From Fibrobacter succinogenes (lineage in GTDB: Bacteria; Fibrobacterota; Fibrobacteria; Fibrobacterales; Fibrobacteraceae), in contig CADCGB010000002.1 of assembly GCA_902800815.1 (NCBI GenBank), forward strand, positions 1 to 64,000: DNA of 64,000 nucleotides, given 5' to 3'. The stretch's first letter is position 1, and the number at the start of each line of letters is the position of its first letter. Shown here one piece after another: positions 1 to 6,977 of the stretch. The notes below the pieces were generated by a model. It was not told where the DNA came from, made no database searches, and saw only the letters and a program-made list of their open reading frames with translations. The position numbers and the translations under genes were made by a program.

Positions 1-184
1 TGACAAGGCTGACGATCTCGCCAAGGAATTCCTCGAATTCGCAAAGGCTCGCGGTCTGCAGCAGCTCAAGGGTCACCGCTCTGTGGGTGGCTTCCGCGCA
101 TCCATCTACAACGCCATGCCGGTCGAAGGCGTTCAGGCCCTCGTCGACTGCCTCGGCGACTTCGAAAAGAAGGTCCTCGGCTAG
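1..184 (+). CDS. serC: Phosphoserine aminotransferase, C-terminal end (partial)
   Basis: This is the last 60 codons of a gene that begins before the window, read from base 2 to the TAG at 182-184. The segment [18 protein letters not shown] followed by [10 protein letters not shown] matches the C-terminus of SerC, the PLP enzyme that turns 3-phosphohydroxypyruvate plus glutamate into O-phosphoserine in the cytoplasmic serine pathway. The [10 protein letters not shown] stretch lies in the substrate-binding end of the small domain in this family. A strong terminator follows within 50 bases, so the gene ends its transcription unit. The PLP lysine is outside the window and could not be checked. 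Confidence 0.9.
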   Translation, partial: DKADDLAKEFLEFAKARGLQQLKGHRSVGGFRASIYNAMPVEGVQALVDCLGDFEKKVLG

Positions 185-228
185 GAATTAGCTAAAGGGC
201 CGCGCCCCGCGCGACACAAACAAATTTA

Positions 229-257
229 AGCCTCGGTGAAAACCGAGGCTTTTTGTT
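229..257 (+). terminator. Rho-independent terminator after serC
   Basis: Perfect 8-bp stem, agcctcgg (229-236) with ccgaggct (243-250), around a 6-base loop and followed by a run of T. It sits between serC and the converging minus-strand GerW gene. Confidence 0.9.
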
Positions 258-272
258 TAAGGCAATAAAAAA

Positions 273-608
273 TTAAGCTTCCGCATCGGGCTTCTTGAAC
301 TTGTTCACCACGTCGGGGACGATGTCCATGACCTTGGAGACAAGCGAGCTATCCTTGCTAATCGGCATGATGCGCACGTCATCGCCCTTGATGACGAGGA
401 ACGCCACCGGTTCGACCGAGGCACCACCACCGGAAGCGGAGGTGTCACCCTTACTCTGGTGACCGCCAAAGCCGAAGCCGACAGACACGCGGCTCACGGG
501 AACGACCGTGGATTCACCGGCCTGGATAGGTTTTCCGATAACAGTCTCCGCCTGGGTAATGAAACGGAGCTTTTCCAAAAGAGTTTCTGCAAGTTTTTCG
601 ATAGCCAT
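273..608 (-). CDS. GerW (YtfJ) family protein
   Basis: A 111-residue protein. The N-terminal half (about residues 1-40) has the helical start and the VIGKPI segment typical of the family. The middle carries the glycine-rich VGFGFGG run, then GGGASVEPVAFLVIKGD and VRIMPI, the GerW domain signature. The family takes its name from a Bacillus germination protein but is widespread in non-sporulating bacteria, so the name says nothing about spores here. The biochemical role is unknown. The gene is the last of a minus-strand series and lies 40 bases beyond the stop of the preceding lipoprotein gene. It could be cotranscribed with it or have its own promoter in the AT-rich spacer 609-648. The 3' end faces the serC terminator. 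Confidence 0.85.
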   Translation of the reverse strand: MAIEKLAETLLEKLRFITQAETVIGKPIQAGESTVVPVSRVSVGFGFGGHQSKGDTSASGGGASVEPVAFLVIKGDDVRIMPISKDSSLVSKVMDIVPDVVNKFKKPDAEA

Positions 609-648
609 GTCTTGAATATAATAAAAAAATCAAGGGTTTGACAAAAAA

Positions 649-1530
649 TTAATAGCGGGCCTCGTAAATGCGGTCGCTGGCGACAAAGAACTTGCGTTCC
701 AGGTCAAACCAACTAAGGTAGCCCCACACAATGACAACGCGGCCACCCGGCAGGTGTGTCGCCATCCCGTTTACGCCCTCGCCGACGTTAAAGTACGAGA
801 CTTCCACATCGCGGGCAATGCCTTCCGGGTTTACCGGCTTCAGTTGCGCCGCCCACTGGCTATAGACGTCGTCTTCCACCTGTTCCCAACTGCGGGCCAC
901 GCTCCACTGCAGGTTCGCATCGCGGTAACTTTGCACCAGCACGGGGAAAAACGACTTGAGCCCGAGAAAGTTCTGCGTCTGGATAGACGTGCGGTTCGCA
1001 TCGCGGTGCTCGAACGGGAGGCTCAGGAATTCCTGCGGAAAGCCTCCATGGTAGCCCGGGAAGCCGCGCACGTAGTTTTCCAGGTCAATACGTTCGTACC
1101 TGCGAAAACTGTCGTGCGTAAAGATGAATATGCGGGCATCGGAACGGATACTTTGTTCAAGATGCTCCCCGCGGAGGATCGGGGTTATGCCCTGGAAGCG
1201 CCCGCTATTGATGTAGTAGTCCATCGCGTAGACGTCGCTCTTGAACTCAAGAATCGTCACGTTGAGCGTATCGCCCACCATCATGGGGTAGCGCATGTCT
1301 ATACGCTTCTGCAGTGCCGCGATATGCTCGCCCGCCGGAGACTCATTCTCGCGGACATCAATCGGGTGCACGCCCTTGTAAAGGATTGCCGTGTGGTCCA
1401 CGGGCGGTTCGGGTTCCTTTTCGCAACCGAGTAGCGAAAGCGTCACCGTACACGAGAAAAGCAACGCGGAGGCGCGTGCAATCCTAGCGATATGGCAAAA
1501 GCGTTCTGGCATACTCCGTAAATTTAGCAT
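649..1530 (-). CDS. Predicted lipoprotein of unknown function (293 aa)
   Basis: The start at 1530 (MLNLRSMPERF) is chosen because GAGG lies 7 bases upstream and because the N-terminus then becomes a lipoprotein signal peptide with lipobox LLGC at residues 33-36. The same frame stays open upstream to 1911, but that part overlaps the preceding gene and is not used. The mature part is about 257 residues without a domain I recognise. It is rich in aromatic and charged residues (QSIRSDARIFIFTHDSF, RGFPGYHGGFPQEFL), and the C-terminal segment VVIVWGYLSWFDLERKFFVAS reads like beta strands. It lies 4 bases after the stop of the Nth-type iron-sulfur protein gene, so the two are probably cotranscribed. 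Location is probably periplasmic, anchored to a membrane by lipid. Confidence 0.75.
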   Translation of the reverse strand: MLNLRSMPERFCHIARIARASALLFSCTVTLSLLGCEKEPEPPVDHTAILYKGVHPIDVRENESPAGEHIAALQKRIDMRYPMMVGDTLNVTILEFKSDVYAMDYYINSGRFQGITPILRGEHLEQSIRSDARIFIFTHDSFRRYERIDLENYVRGFPGYHGGFPQEFLSLPFEHRDANRTSIQTQNFLGLKSFFPVLVQSYRDANLQWSVARSWEQVEDDVYSQWAAQLKPVNPEGIARDVEVSYFNVGEGVNGMATHLPGGRVVIVWGYLSWFDLERKFFVASDRIYEARY

Positions 1531-1534
1531 TGGA

Positions 1535-2386
1535 TTACCTCGTATTGCGGAGAGCGTAATCGCAATGTTCATAAAGCGGGCACTTGGAACAGAGCCGGGT
1601 CTTTTCGCGGCAGATAAAGTCCTCTGTCCCCGCCTCCAGGAAAAACTGCAGGGAATGCGCCACCGTGTAAGGAATATCGGGGCAAACCGCCTTGCTGTAT
1701 ACGTCCATGAGTTTCTGCTTCTGGGCAGGTTCCAGGTCAGCAAAGCCCTCTTCGCGGGCAGGGCTGAACATGGAGAGGAACCGGCGGGCACCCATCGTGA
1801 GCGGGAGCGGGGGCAAACCACGCAAGGCCTTCCTAGCGCTACCTTCGGGCATGCGGCACTGCACGCCAAGCCCAAGCGGGGCCGCAGACACAATGCGGTA
1901 AATCGCGGCACAGGCCTTCGGGCGTACCGCGGCCTTTCCCATAAAGTAAATCTCGCCTAGGTCGCGCCACATCTCTTCGGGAGAGCGTTCACCCGCCCAG
2001 GCGACAAGGTCCGGGTGTCGGCGCACAAAGAGCCCTACACTCCAGAAAATTCCGGCAACATGCTCGAACATGCTCCAGCTGTTGCCTTCAAGCGTGCGCT
2101 CGATAACAGCGTTTATCGCACCTGCCGTCGGGACCGGGAGCGTCCAGAGTTTTTCGTCGGGGAAAGCCTCGTAAAAGGCGGAAAGCAGCCTCATGATTTC
2201 GGGAATGTCGCGGTCCTGGTAAATCGCCGTCCCGAATAGCGCCCAGGCAACCTGCGCCGTCTGGGTCTTTGCCTGCGAGGCGATAGCGACAATCGGGTCG
2301 GGCATGTGCGAAAAGCCGCAGACAAACTTGCGGACCGCATCGACCAACGCAGGTTCGTCCTGCACGAATCGCTTCACCGAAACCAT
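1535..2386 (-). CDS. Protein with endonuclease III-type iron-sulfur loop (divergent HhH-GPD relative)
   Basis: A 283-residue protein. Its C-terminus carries C259-x6-C266-x2-C269-x5-C275, exactly the spacing of the [4Fe-4S] loop of endonuclease III and MutY glycosylases. The rest is mostly helical, as in HhH-GPD proteins, with LPVPTAGAINAVIERTL (around residues 83-99) and a possible degenerate hairpin in FMGKAAVRPKACAAIYRI. I cannot find the LPGVGxKTA hairpin with catalytic Lys, nor the Asp about 18 residues after it. It is therefore either a binding-only relative or a family with another active site. It lies 19 bases downstream of psd and 4 bases upstream of a lipoprotein gene, in a run with no other repair gene. 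The cluster motif is seen directly; a DNA-binding role is inference. Confidence 0.65.
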   Translation of the reverse strand: MVSVKRFVQDEPALVDAVRKFVCGFSHMPDPIVAIASQAKTQTAQVAWALFGTAIYQDRDIPEIMRLLSAFYEAFPDEKLWTLPVPTAGAINAVIERTLEGNSWSMFEHVAGIFWSVGLFVRRHPDLVAWAGERSPEEMWRDLGEIYFMGKAAVRPKACAAIYRIVSAAPLGLGVQCRMPEGSARKALRGLPPLPLTMGARRFLSMFSPAREEGFADLEPAQKQKLMDVYSKAVCPDIPYTVAHSLQFFLEAGTEDFICREKTRLCSKCPLYEHCDYALRNTR

Positions 2387-2405
2387 CGACTAAACCGCGA
2401 TAAAA

Positions 2406-3257
2406 CTACAGTGCCTCACCCACCTTGACCGGCTGGCCAAGTCGCGAAACAAACAAATCGGGGTGGCGTTCATGAATCTTCTTGTCCACAACGAGAATCA
2501 CGGTGCTGCCCATCTCGAAGCGGCCAAGTTCGCCGCCCTTCTCGAAGGAAACCTTCGTGCTCGGGACCCAGTCAAAGCGCTTGCAGTCCCTAGGAAGCTT
2601 GCCTGCATTCACAAGGAGTTCCTCGCTATAAACGACACCGATGCGGCCCACGTTCGTGGCCCCCACCTTCACCACGAGAATCTCGGAACCATCTTCCAGA
2701 CGGATACGGCTCGTGAGGCGTTCGTTAATGCAGAAAAGGCCTTCCACGCGTTCGACACTCCCCACGTTCACCGGCCAGAGCGTACCCGGGCAGTAGGCGG
2801 CATCCACAAGTTCGCCCTTCACGGGGCTATGGATGCGGTGGTAGTTGAACGGAGCAAGGTAGATTGTCGCGAAGGCGCCGCCCTCGAATCGCTTTGCCAT
2901 CGCATCGTCACGGAGCAGGTCCTTGAGCGTATAGTACTTGCCCTTCGCCTGGATCAGTTTCTGGTTCTCGTCGAACACGCCCGTCTGCGAAAGCACGCCA
3001 TCGACCGGAGAGACTATCTCGCTATCGGCAACGGGGCGCGCACCGGGCTTAAGTTTGCGGATAAAAAGTTCACCAATATTGCGGTAGTGGGAAAGCGGAT
3101 ACTCCGACTCTTCCATGTTCAACTTGTAGTAGTTGGCAAAAACGTTGCGCAGGGCCTTCGACACAAAGGGAATGCGGAGGCGCGTGACAATACCGAAGAC
3201 GCGGCTCGCGGCGTTCTTCGGCAGGAGTTTCATAAAGACGTAGAAAGGCGTATTCAT
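2406..3257 (-). CDS. psd: Phosphatidylserine decarboxylase
   Basis: Psd converts phosphatidylserine to phosphatidylethanolamine at the inner membrane, using a pyruvoyl group made by self-cleavage. The 283-residue sequence shows SPVDGVLSQTG with the conserved Asp, the PFNYHRIHSPVKG histidine motif and, near the C-terminus, EMGSTVIL. In that last motif Gly250-Ser251 is the self-cleavage site and Ser251 becomes the pyruvoyl group. Most family members read LGST, so Met replaces Leu here. The length fits the membrane-associated type. The N-terminal 40 residues (FYVFMKLLPKNAASRVFGIV) resemble the usual membrane-facing helix. It is in a minus-strand run, 25 bases after the preceding lipoprotein gene. 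No phosphatidylserine synthase gene is present in the window. Confidence 0.93.
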   Translation of the reverse strand: MNTPFYVFMKLLPKNAASRVFGIVTRLRIPFVSKALRNVFANYYKLNMEESEYPLSHYRNIGELFIRKLKPGARPVADSEIVSPVDGVLSQTGVFDENQKLIQAKGKYYTLKDLLRDDAMAKRFEGGAFATIYLAPFNYHRIHSPVKGELVDAAYCPGTLWPVNVGSVERVEGLFCINERLTSRIRLEDGSEILVVKVGATNVGRIGVVYSEELLVNAGKLPRDCKRFDWVPSTKVSFEKGGELGRFEMGSTVILVVDKKIHERHPDLFVSRLGQPVKVGEAL

Positions 3258-3282
3258 AATTAGGAAAGATAGTAATTAGAGA

Positions 3283-4131
3283 TTAGTGATTTTCCAGCGC
3301 ATTCACGTCGGTAGTGAACATTTTCCCAAGGCGCTCGGCAAACGGAGCCGCCCATTCCTTCTCGGGAGCCACGCTGCTCGTCGTCTCAGCCGTAAATTGC
3401 GAATAAACTAAAAACACCAGTTCCCCATAGCGGGCATCCCACATGCACCAGAGTATTTTCCAGGTGTAGCCACCGCTCGAGCCCAAACTGGGGATCATTT
3501 CTACCTCGAGCGTTACCGGCATGGTGATGTAGCGCAGTTCGTAACGTGCGGCGATATCGTTCAGCAAGTTCTTGAATGCAGCAGGCAGTTCGCGGGTCAG
3601 CGTCTGTTCCACGCCGTCACGCGATATCCAGGGTTCCATATTCGAGAGCGCCTTGCCCTCCACAAACTCGCTCTTCAGGAGTTTCACCGAAAGGGTATCT
3701 ATATAGAGGGAATCCTTGTCGGGGAGTCGCATTCCCGGCAACAGGAGTTCTCGGCGCATCTTCGGGAAGGCCGCCATGAACAGGGAATCTTCCACGCGGG
3801 CCAAGTCAAAGTCGAGAGCATCTGCGCTGAAGCTATGACACATACGGCACTTTTCGGGCTGCATCGCCTTCACCTTGAGCGTCGGGAGCACGCCCACCAC
3901 CGCAGAGGAATCCAGGCGGGAATAAGCCTCGCGGTTCCATTCCCGGTAAGACTTCTCGTCGGTAATCTTGAGTTCAATCTTTCCGCGCTTGCCGCATTCC
4001 TCGCACGGGGCATCACGCATATCACCGCCCGCAGAGCCCCCGCGGGCATCGTCGCGCAGGCCCGCGCACGAGACAAGCGCTACGGCAACAAAAATCAGGG
4101 ATATTTCAAGAAGGGTTTTCACGTTCTGCAA
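3283..4131 (-). CDS. Predicted lipoprotein with two CxxC pairs (282 aa)
   Basis: The signal peptide ends in lipobox LVSC at residues 19-22, so a lipid-anchored envelope protein is predicted. After a short Gly/Asp linker come CEEC (43-46) and, after a charged stretch, CRMCH (95-99). The four cysteines could form a metal-binding ribbon. CRMCH also fits the CxxCH haem-c motif, but a single site in an otherwise non-cytochrome sequence is weak support. The remaining 180 residues (for example ITMPVTLEVEMIPSLGSSGGYTWKILWCMWD) look like a mixed alpha/beta domain that I do not recognise. The gaps to ansA (23 bases) and psd (25 bases) suggest one transcript. Confidence 0.75.
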   Translation of the reverse strand: MQNVKTLLEISLIFVAVALVSCAGLRDDARGGSAGGDMRDAPCEECGKRGKIELKITDEKSYREWNREAYSRLDSSAVVGVLPTLKVKAMQPEKCRMCHSFSADALDFDLARVEDSLFMAAFPKMRRELLLPGMRLPDKDSLYIDTLSVKLLKSEFVEGKALSNMEPWISRDGVEQTLTRELPAAFKNLLNDIAARYELRYITMPVTLEVEMIPSLGSSGGYTWKILWCMWDARYGELVFLVYSQFTAETTSSVAPEKEWAAPFAERLGKMFTTDVNALENH

Positions 4132-4154
4132 TCTATAAAAAAATCACGTCACTT

Positions 4155-5102
4155 TCACGCAAAGAACTTCTGGATTACCGCATTCTTGCCCGTAACCGTG
4201 AGGGCCAGCCGCAGGAGTACCGCCGCCTTCTGCGGCGGGAGCGCCCCCGCACAAATACACCCGCCGGCAAGGCGTTCATTGAGCGTCACCACCCCATGGT
4301 GCGTGCGGCTCGCAATCACGACAGGAATATCAATCTCCCTGAGGGCTTCCGCCCAGGCGAGGCTGAACTCGCCCGAGCCCGCACCCGCAATCACGAGCCC
4401 GTCGGAGACACATGCGGCATACTTGAGCACCTTCGGGTTCGCGTCTACGTTAAAGTACACGATATTCACCTGCGGGAGGCATTCCAGGCGCGAGATATCA
4501 AAGAAGTTCCTTTCTGCGGGGGCGTTATAGCAGGCGCCCACACCCGGGGCATCCACCCCCATGGCATTCAGCGCGCTGGCGCTGCACTTCTGCACGCCTC
4601 TCGCATCAAAGAGTTCGCCCGCAAAATAGACCCACACCTTGTTTGCGGGCTTGTCGTCATCGACGGCAAACCCCACTGCCACGCGCACCGCCCCGAGCAG
4701 GTTCGAGGGCCCGTCCGGATTCTTCGCTGTCGCAGGCTTCATCGAACCCGTAAAGATCACCGCCTTCTCGCACTTGACCGTAAGGCTCACGAAGTACGCG
4801 GTTTCGTCCATCGTGTCGGTTCCGTGGGTAACGACAATCCCGTCTACGGCATCATCTTCCTGCAGTTCAGCAATATGCCGGGAAAGCGCAATCCATATTT
4901 TGTCTGTAATGTCATCGGAATTCACGTTACAGACCTGCTCGGCAACCACATCGGCATATTCCGCGAGTTCCGGAACCGATGCCACCAGCGCCTCGCCCGA
5001 AATCTGGCCCGACACGTAGCCCGTATCCTTGCCCGCATCGCCTACACCCGCGATGGTACCGCCCGTCGCGAGAACCACTATACGCTTCTTCTTTGCTGCC
5101 AT
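4155..5102 (-). CDS. L-asparaginase
   Basis: A 315-residue enzyme of the bacterial asparaginase family (asparagine to aspartate plus ammonia). Both catalytic Thr motifs are intact: LATGGTIAG with Thr16, and VTHGTDTMDETAYF with Thr95 and Asp96. The later SMKPATAKNPDGPSNLL block, which holds the conserved Lys and the DG(P/A)xNL signature, is also present. There is no signal peptide (MAAKKKRIVVLATGG), so it is probably cytoplasmic. Motif content does not separate type I from type II with confidence, so no allele letter is given. It lies 3 bases after the stop of the peptidase MA-like gene and 23 bases before a lipoprotein gene, so it is probably part of one operon. Confidence 0.92.
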   Translation of the reverse strand: MAAKKKRIVVLATGGTIAGVGDAGKDTGYVSGQISGEALVASVPELAEYADVVAEQVCNVNSDDITDKIWIALSRHIAELQEDDAVDGIVVTHGTDTMDETAYFVSLTVKCEKAVIFTGSMKPATAKNPDGPSNLLGAVRVAVGFAVDDDKPANKVWVYFAGELFDARGVQKCSASALNAMGVDAPGVGACYNAPAERNFFDISRLECLPQVNIVYFNVDANPKVLKYAACVSDGLVIAGAGSGEFSLAWAEALREIDIPVVIASRTHHGVVTLNERLAGGCICAGALPPQKAAVLLRLALTVTGKNAVIQKFFA

Positions 5103-5105
5103 AAC

Positions 5106-6092
5106 TTACCTTACCTCGTCGAGCAACTGCGCAGCCGTCACCCCGTAAAACTTCTGGAGCGCTTCTTCGTCGCCCAACTTATGTATACTTTGGATAAAGT
5201 CCCTGAAATACACGAAACTCGCATTGCGTGCAAGCAGGCGTTCCACCATGCGCTGGGAATACCAGTAGAGCCGTTCCGCATTGTCGCTCCGGCTTTCCTT
5301 CACGAAGGGTGCCGTAAGTGCCTCGATACCCGGCACAGGGCCATCCGGCCTCGGGAGCGTCGTGCGCGAAGCATCAACGACCTGCGCAATGCCCTCGTTC
5401 ACCCAGAACGGCACATAACTGCGCGTCATCGCCCGGATAAATGCGTGCGTGAGTTCATGGAACAGTACCGGCCTGTAGAGTTCGCGGTACTGCATCATGC
5501 CCACGGGTATGCGGAGCTTGCCGTCGAATATCGCCCCCACCCACTCAGGCCGCGGGCCCATTCCCTGGTACTCGCTCGAACGGTACAGTACCACATGCAT
5601 CTTGTTTTCGGGCCTAACTTCAAACAGGTGGCAGAGCGAATCGTAGGCGACCTCGAGCACCGCAAGGGCCTCCATCACGTCAACCTTCGAAAGGTTGCCC
5701 TCGAACTCCACGCGGAAGTGCATAGAACGCTCAATCCCGAGCTCGGCGATTTCCCTCAAAAGCTGGCCCGATTTCTCGTACAAAAACTTAAGATCTTCGT
5801 TTGTGTACCCGAGGCTTTCCACATACGCCCGGCAATCATCATAGCGTTCCTGCTCGTACAGGATCCCCGCCAGGTGCAGTTGCAGGTTTTTGTCATCCGG
5901 AGACTCCTCCAGCAGGGCCAGGACCCCCTTCTCGGCGCAGTTCCAGTCCGCCATTTCCAGACATTCTGTGACCTCCGTCACAAGCGCCTCGTGCCGGTCA
6001 AAAGCCTCTTTTTCGCTCTTTTTAGCCAAAAAAACCTTTACCGCAAAAACGGCTACAAGTATTGACAAAAAGGTAACGATATAATTCTTCAT
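5106..6092 (-). CDS. Membrane-anchored peptidase MA-like metalloprotease
   Basis: The 328 residues begin with a signal anchor (about residues 4-22) followed by a charged helical region with tetratricopeptide-like spacing (residues 30-115). The C-terminal half holds HELTH at 212-216 and NEGIAQ starting near 232. This is the HExxH plus downstream-Glu pattern of gluzincin zinc proteases, and the surrounding HELTHAFIRAM and PFWVNEGIAQ are typical of the peptidase MA-like domain. It is probably tethered in the periplasm. Its substrate is unknown. It is the first gene of a minus-strand series running to about 649, with a 58-base AT-rich divergent promoter region separating it from the TIGR02147 regulator. 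Confidence 0.82.
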   Translation of the reverse strand: MKNYIVTFLSILVAVFAVKVFLAKKSEKEAFDRHEALVTEVTECLEMADWNCAEKGVLALLEESPDDKNLQLHLAGILYEQERYDDCRAYVESLGYTNEDLKFLYEKSGQLLREIAELGIERSMHFRVEFEGNLSKVDVMEALAVLEVAYDSLCHLFEVRPENKMHVVLYRSSEYQGMGPRPEWVGAIFDGKLRIPVGMMQYRELYRPVLFHELTHAFIRAMTRSYVPFWVNEGIAQVVDASRTTLPRPDGPVPGIEALTAPFVKESRSDNAERLYWYSQRMVERLLARNASFVYFRDFIQSIHKLGDEEALQKFYGVTAAQLLDEVR

Positions 6093-6150
6093 AACCGGGA
6101 ATCCGCCTACACCAAATTATATATTTTTTTACAAATACGGGGCAACTACA
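6093..6150. promoter_or_regulatory. Divergent promoter region
   Basis: A 58-base AT-rich spacer between two divergent start codons, including a tatatttttttaca stretch. It must hold the promoters of both the minus-strand metalloprotease series and the plus-strand regulator. No exact -35/-10 assignment is justified. Confidence 0.4.
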
Positions 6151-6975
6151 ATGCCAACTATATACGATTATACAGACTACCGTGACGCCATTCGAGATTT
6201 CTACCTCGAAAAGAAGAAGAGTAACAGCAAGTACTCTTATAGCGTGCTCGGGCTTGCCATTGGCTTGAACGCAAGCCATGTGTTCTGCGTCGTGGAAAAG
6301 AAGCGGAACCTGCCCGTCCGTTGCGTCCCCGCCATCAAGAAACTCCTCGGCCTTACCGGCCGCGCCGCGCAGTACTTTGACCTGCTGCTCGCCGCCACCC
6401 GTACCAAGTCCGAAAAGACCCGCGAAGAGATCCTTGCCAAGGCAAGCCTGCTGCGCGACGTCAAGAAGCATTACCTGCAAGAGAAGGAACAGAAATACCT
6501 CAGCGACTGGTGGACCCCCGTCATTCGCGCCCTTATCGAAGTCAACCAGGGCAAGATTAACGCCAAGGAGATTGCAGAAAGCCTCGAACCCAATATCGGT
6601 GTCGAGAATGTACAGGAAAGTATTGACCTCTTGAAGGAACTCGGCTTTATCCAGCCACTCGGCAACGGACTCGTGAAGCTCGCCGACGCCCATATCAACA
6701 TTTCGGGCGAGGAACGTGCCCAGGCAATTAGGCAGTTCCAGGCAAATGTCATGCAAATTGGCGCACGTTCGCTGAACGTGATACCCCCAAAAGACAGAGA
6801 TATTTCTACACTTACGATGGCTGTGGACCAAAAAGGGTTCGAAGACATCAAGAATATGATCCAGGAATTTCGAAAGGAAGTGCAGGTACGAGTCGACAAG
6901 TGCGGAAAGCCTACGCGCGTTCTGCAAATGAACCTTGCGATGTTCCCGGTGGCATTCAACAAGAAGAAAGCTTAA
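6151..6975 (+). CDS. TIGR02147 family protein (Fibrobacter-type regulator)
   Basis: The 274-residue sequence starts TIYDYTDYRDAIRDFYLEKKK, then SYSVLGLAIGLNASHVFCVVEKKRN. This is the family's hallmark N-terminal block, which resembles a helix-turn-helix DNA-binding segment (about residues 25-60). The remainder is helical, with a winged-helix-like stretch around residues 130-180 (ALIEVNQGKINAKEIAE, ESIDLLKELGFI) and a C-terminal domain ending PVAFNKKKA. Members form a large paralogous family in Fibrobacter, and a role as transcription regulators is inferred rather than shown. The next gene, a lipoprotein, starts 2 bases after its stop, so the pair is cotranscribed and probably works together. 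Confidence 0.82.
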   Translation: MPTIYDYTDYRDAIRDFYLEKKKSNSKYSYSVLGLAIGLNASHVFCVVEKKRNLPVRCVPAIKKLLGLTGRAAQYFDLLLAATRTKSEKTREEILAKASLLRDVKKHYLQEKEQKYLSDWWTPVIRALIEVNQGKINAKEIAESLEPNIGVENVQESIDLLKELGFIQPLGNGLVKLADAHINISGEERAQAIRQFQANVMQIGARSLNVIPPKDRDISTLTMAVDQKGFEDIKNMIQEFRKEVQVRVDKCGKPTRVLQMNLAMFPVAFNKKKA

Positions 6976-6977
6976 CC

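Noticed and set aside
273..608. Evidence of sporulation from the GerW name
   Set aside because: The family is widespread in non-sporulating bacteria and no other spore gene is present.
1531..1911. Upstream extension of the lipoprotein gene at 649
   Set aside because: It overlaps the Nth-type gene in another frame, while GAGG before 1530 and the lipobox fix the start.
3567..3900. CxxCH motif as proof of a c-type cytochrome in the lipoprotein at 3283
   Set aside because: There is only one such motif, and a second CxxC pair suggests a metal ribbon as an equal possibility, so no haem protein is called.
4296..6065. Long plus-strand frame over the asparaginase and protease genes
   Set aside because: The minus-strand genes have intact catalytic motifs; the plus-strand translation has no recognisable domain.
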